NCBI GenBank assembly: GCA_040216555.1
Contig: JAVJOW010000002.1
Coordinates: 29,558-93,557 of the forward strand
DNA from: Arenibacter sp040216555
GTDB taxonomy: Bacteria; Bacteroidota; Bacteroidia; Flavobacteriales; Flavobacteriaceae
Length of the DNA stretch: 64,000 nt
Direction: 5' to 3'
Below the pieces are notes generated by a model, which made no database searches, was not told the origin of the DNA, and worked only from the letters and a program-made list of their open reading frames with translations. This document shows, piece by piece, positions 63,104 to 64,000 of the stretch (positions are counted from its first letter, which is position 1; each line of letters begins with the position of its first letter). The position numbers were made by a program, and so were the translations under genes.

Positions 63104-64000
63104 TTAATTAATGCTGTTGTCTAAGTCGTTTATGTATTCAAGGATTCCAGTCCCTATATAGTGTTCCATCGAATCTGTAATTTCTACCTTAATCCAATTA
63201 CCTTTTTCCAATTTAAAGTAATGAACAGACTCCCAGGTCAAAAGGGAAAAGTGAATTATTTGATACTCTAACAATTGTATATTCCCCTTTTGTTCGGAAA
63301 TATCCAATGAAACGCTAGGGCAATTTAGCTTCTTTTTACAATTCATAGCAAAATCCAATATTTCTTTCGGAGGATCTTTCGCCAATGAGTATACATTACT
63401 CCCCGAAGCCCGAAAATCATTTTTTCTCACGAAACGTTTTCCACCCATACATATATTTCCAAGTACCAAAATTTTCCAATCATAAGCAAGATTGGGGATA
63501 TATTCTTGGATAATAACCTTTCCGAATTTTCTTGGATAATGTTTTCTATACTTTATTCTTCGGTATAGATAATATAGACTATCAATGTCAAAATTGAAAT
63601 TATTTTCCAACATTTGATACAATATACTTTTTCCTTCTTTCTTATTATGTGCAAGCTTTACATTCCTACTACGAAATCCTGTGGATTTTTTTATTACAGT
63701 GGGATATGATATTTTATTAAGAACTTCAACGCCTTCCTCAAAAGTTCCAACTGGAATGCCATGTGGACTTTTAATACCAACTCTAACCTTTTCCAATTCT
63801 TGAAAGTTTTTGTTTTCATGTGCCAAAAAATGCCTTAGTTCCGGAATCAAAATACCTCCCCTTAACCTGATTTGCACTAAAATATCTTGAATAAAACTTT
63901 TATAAATTGGATATTGGCTACTCGCGTAATAAAAGTGAACATCCTTGATGTTTTCGTTATCAAGTAAGTTAGAAATGAATGAATTTATACTAATTACTTT
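63104..64000 (-). CDS. ATP-grasp domain protein, 5' end beyond the window
   Basis: The frame is open from the stop at 63,104 to the right edge, so the true start lies outside; a GTG at 63,877 is internal. The visible 298 residues include YPTVIKKSTGFRSRNVKLAHN (ATP-binding lysine region), VIIQEYIPNLAYDWKILVLG and CPSVSLDISEQKGNIQLLEY with the metal-binding acidic residues of ATP-grasp enzymes (RimK/D-Ala ligase-like). It probably forms an amide bond on a polysaccharide component, as with the TupA-like gene nearby. No exact substrate can be given. Confidence 0.82.
   Translation of the reverse strand, partial: KVISINSFISNLLDNENIKDVHFYYASSQYPIYKSFIQDILVQIRLRGGILIPELRHFLAHENKNFQELEKVRVGIKSPHGIPVGTFEEGVEVLNKISYPTVIKKSTGFRSRNVKLAHNKKEGKSILYQMLENNFNFDIDSLYYLYRRIKYRKHYPRKFGKVIIQEYIPNLAYDWKILVLGNICMGGKRFVRKNDFRASGSNVYSLAKDPPKEILDFAMNCKKKLNCPSVSLDISEQKGNIQLLEYQIIHFSLLTWESVHYFKLEKGNWIKVEITDSMEHYIGTGILEYINDLDNSIN

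Noticed and set aside
40096..64000. Intact tRNA-Leu at the right end of the element
   Set aside because: The variable-arm block and T-arm were looked for by eye and no second copy was noticed; it may lie outside the window.
1..64000. CRISPR arrays
   Set aside because: No regularly spaced direct repeats of 24-40 bases were seen; the only perfect tandem repeat is the two-unit one at 45,114.

Overview
The window looks like a chromosomal segment of a marine-type member of the Flavobacteriaceae (Bacteroidota). Supporting signs are AT-leaning DNA, a gliding-motility / type IX secretion (T9SS) C-terminal sorting domain, many Bacteroidota-type lipoproteins and outer-membrane beta-barrels, TAnnTTTG-like -7 boxes, a Bacteroidota-style tyrosine integrase, and 2-oxoglutarate dehydrogenase genes flanked by a beta-barrel gene. 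No intact rRNA or tRNA gene and no CRISPR array was seen.

Bases 1-11,950 are ordinary core genome: TatD hydrolase (cut by the edge), an aspartic protease, odhB-sucA (2-oxoglutarate dehydrogenase E2 and E1), a small beta-barrel, galE, a DegT-type aminotransferase, Kdo transferase (waaA) and an MFS sugar porter. Bases 12,100-20,350 hold small membrane peptides, a two-gene DUF1501 / cytochrome-DUF1549-DUF1553 unit of the kind common in Planctomycetes, a quinone-oxidoreductase-like enzyme, a GNAT acetyltransferase and a leucine-rich-repeat lipoprotein. Bases 20,400-26,030 carry a signalling cluster. One protein fuses a class III cyclase to a TolB/FlgO-like domain, TPRs and an AraC DNA-binding domain. 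Divergent from it, a membrane cyclase is followed by a second TolB-TPR-AraC protein that lacks the cyclase, so the same modules appear fused and split side by side. Bases 26,200-32,400 hold a beta-barrel, a DUF4386 protein, a serine hydrolase, an amidohydrolase interrupted by one in-frame TAG, an SDR protein and a CatB-type O-acetyltransferase.

Bases 32,549-37,654 form a TetR - ABC - HlyD - TolC export operon whose ABC ATPase domain has lost most catalytic motifs. A decayed second copy of the CatB acetyltransferase lies on its far side, so the operon sits between an intact gene and its relic. An FMN-binding glutamate-synthase-like protein follows.

At about 40,096 the 3' half of a tRNA-Leu with its own terminator marks an integration site. 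To its right are a tyrosine integrase, an AbiEi/AbiEii toxin-antitoxin pair with a palindromic operator, a ribbon-helix-helix-like remnant, a GC-rich possible transfer-origin segment and a truncated second integrase. The matching intact tRNA-Leu was not seen, so the right border of the element is either outside the window or lost. Beyond this lie a T9SS-sorted protein with no normal start codon, a WbqC-like gene, an IS256 element, and a beta-helix lipoprotein flanked by two same-orientation IS3 copies, one of them an internally deleted relic.

From 53,870 to the end is a surface-polysaccharide locus on the minus strand: Wzc-type tyrosine autokinase, a broken UDP-glucuronate epimerase, GDP-fucose synthesis (gmd, fcl), an SDR epimerase, a family 2 glycosyltransferase and two ATP-grasp proteins. 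The strongest candidates for something new are the fused/split cyclase-AraC regulators, the export operon with a degenerate ATPase, and the paired ATP-grasp genes in the polysaccharide locus. None is proven novel from sequence alone.
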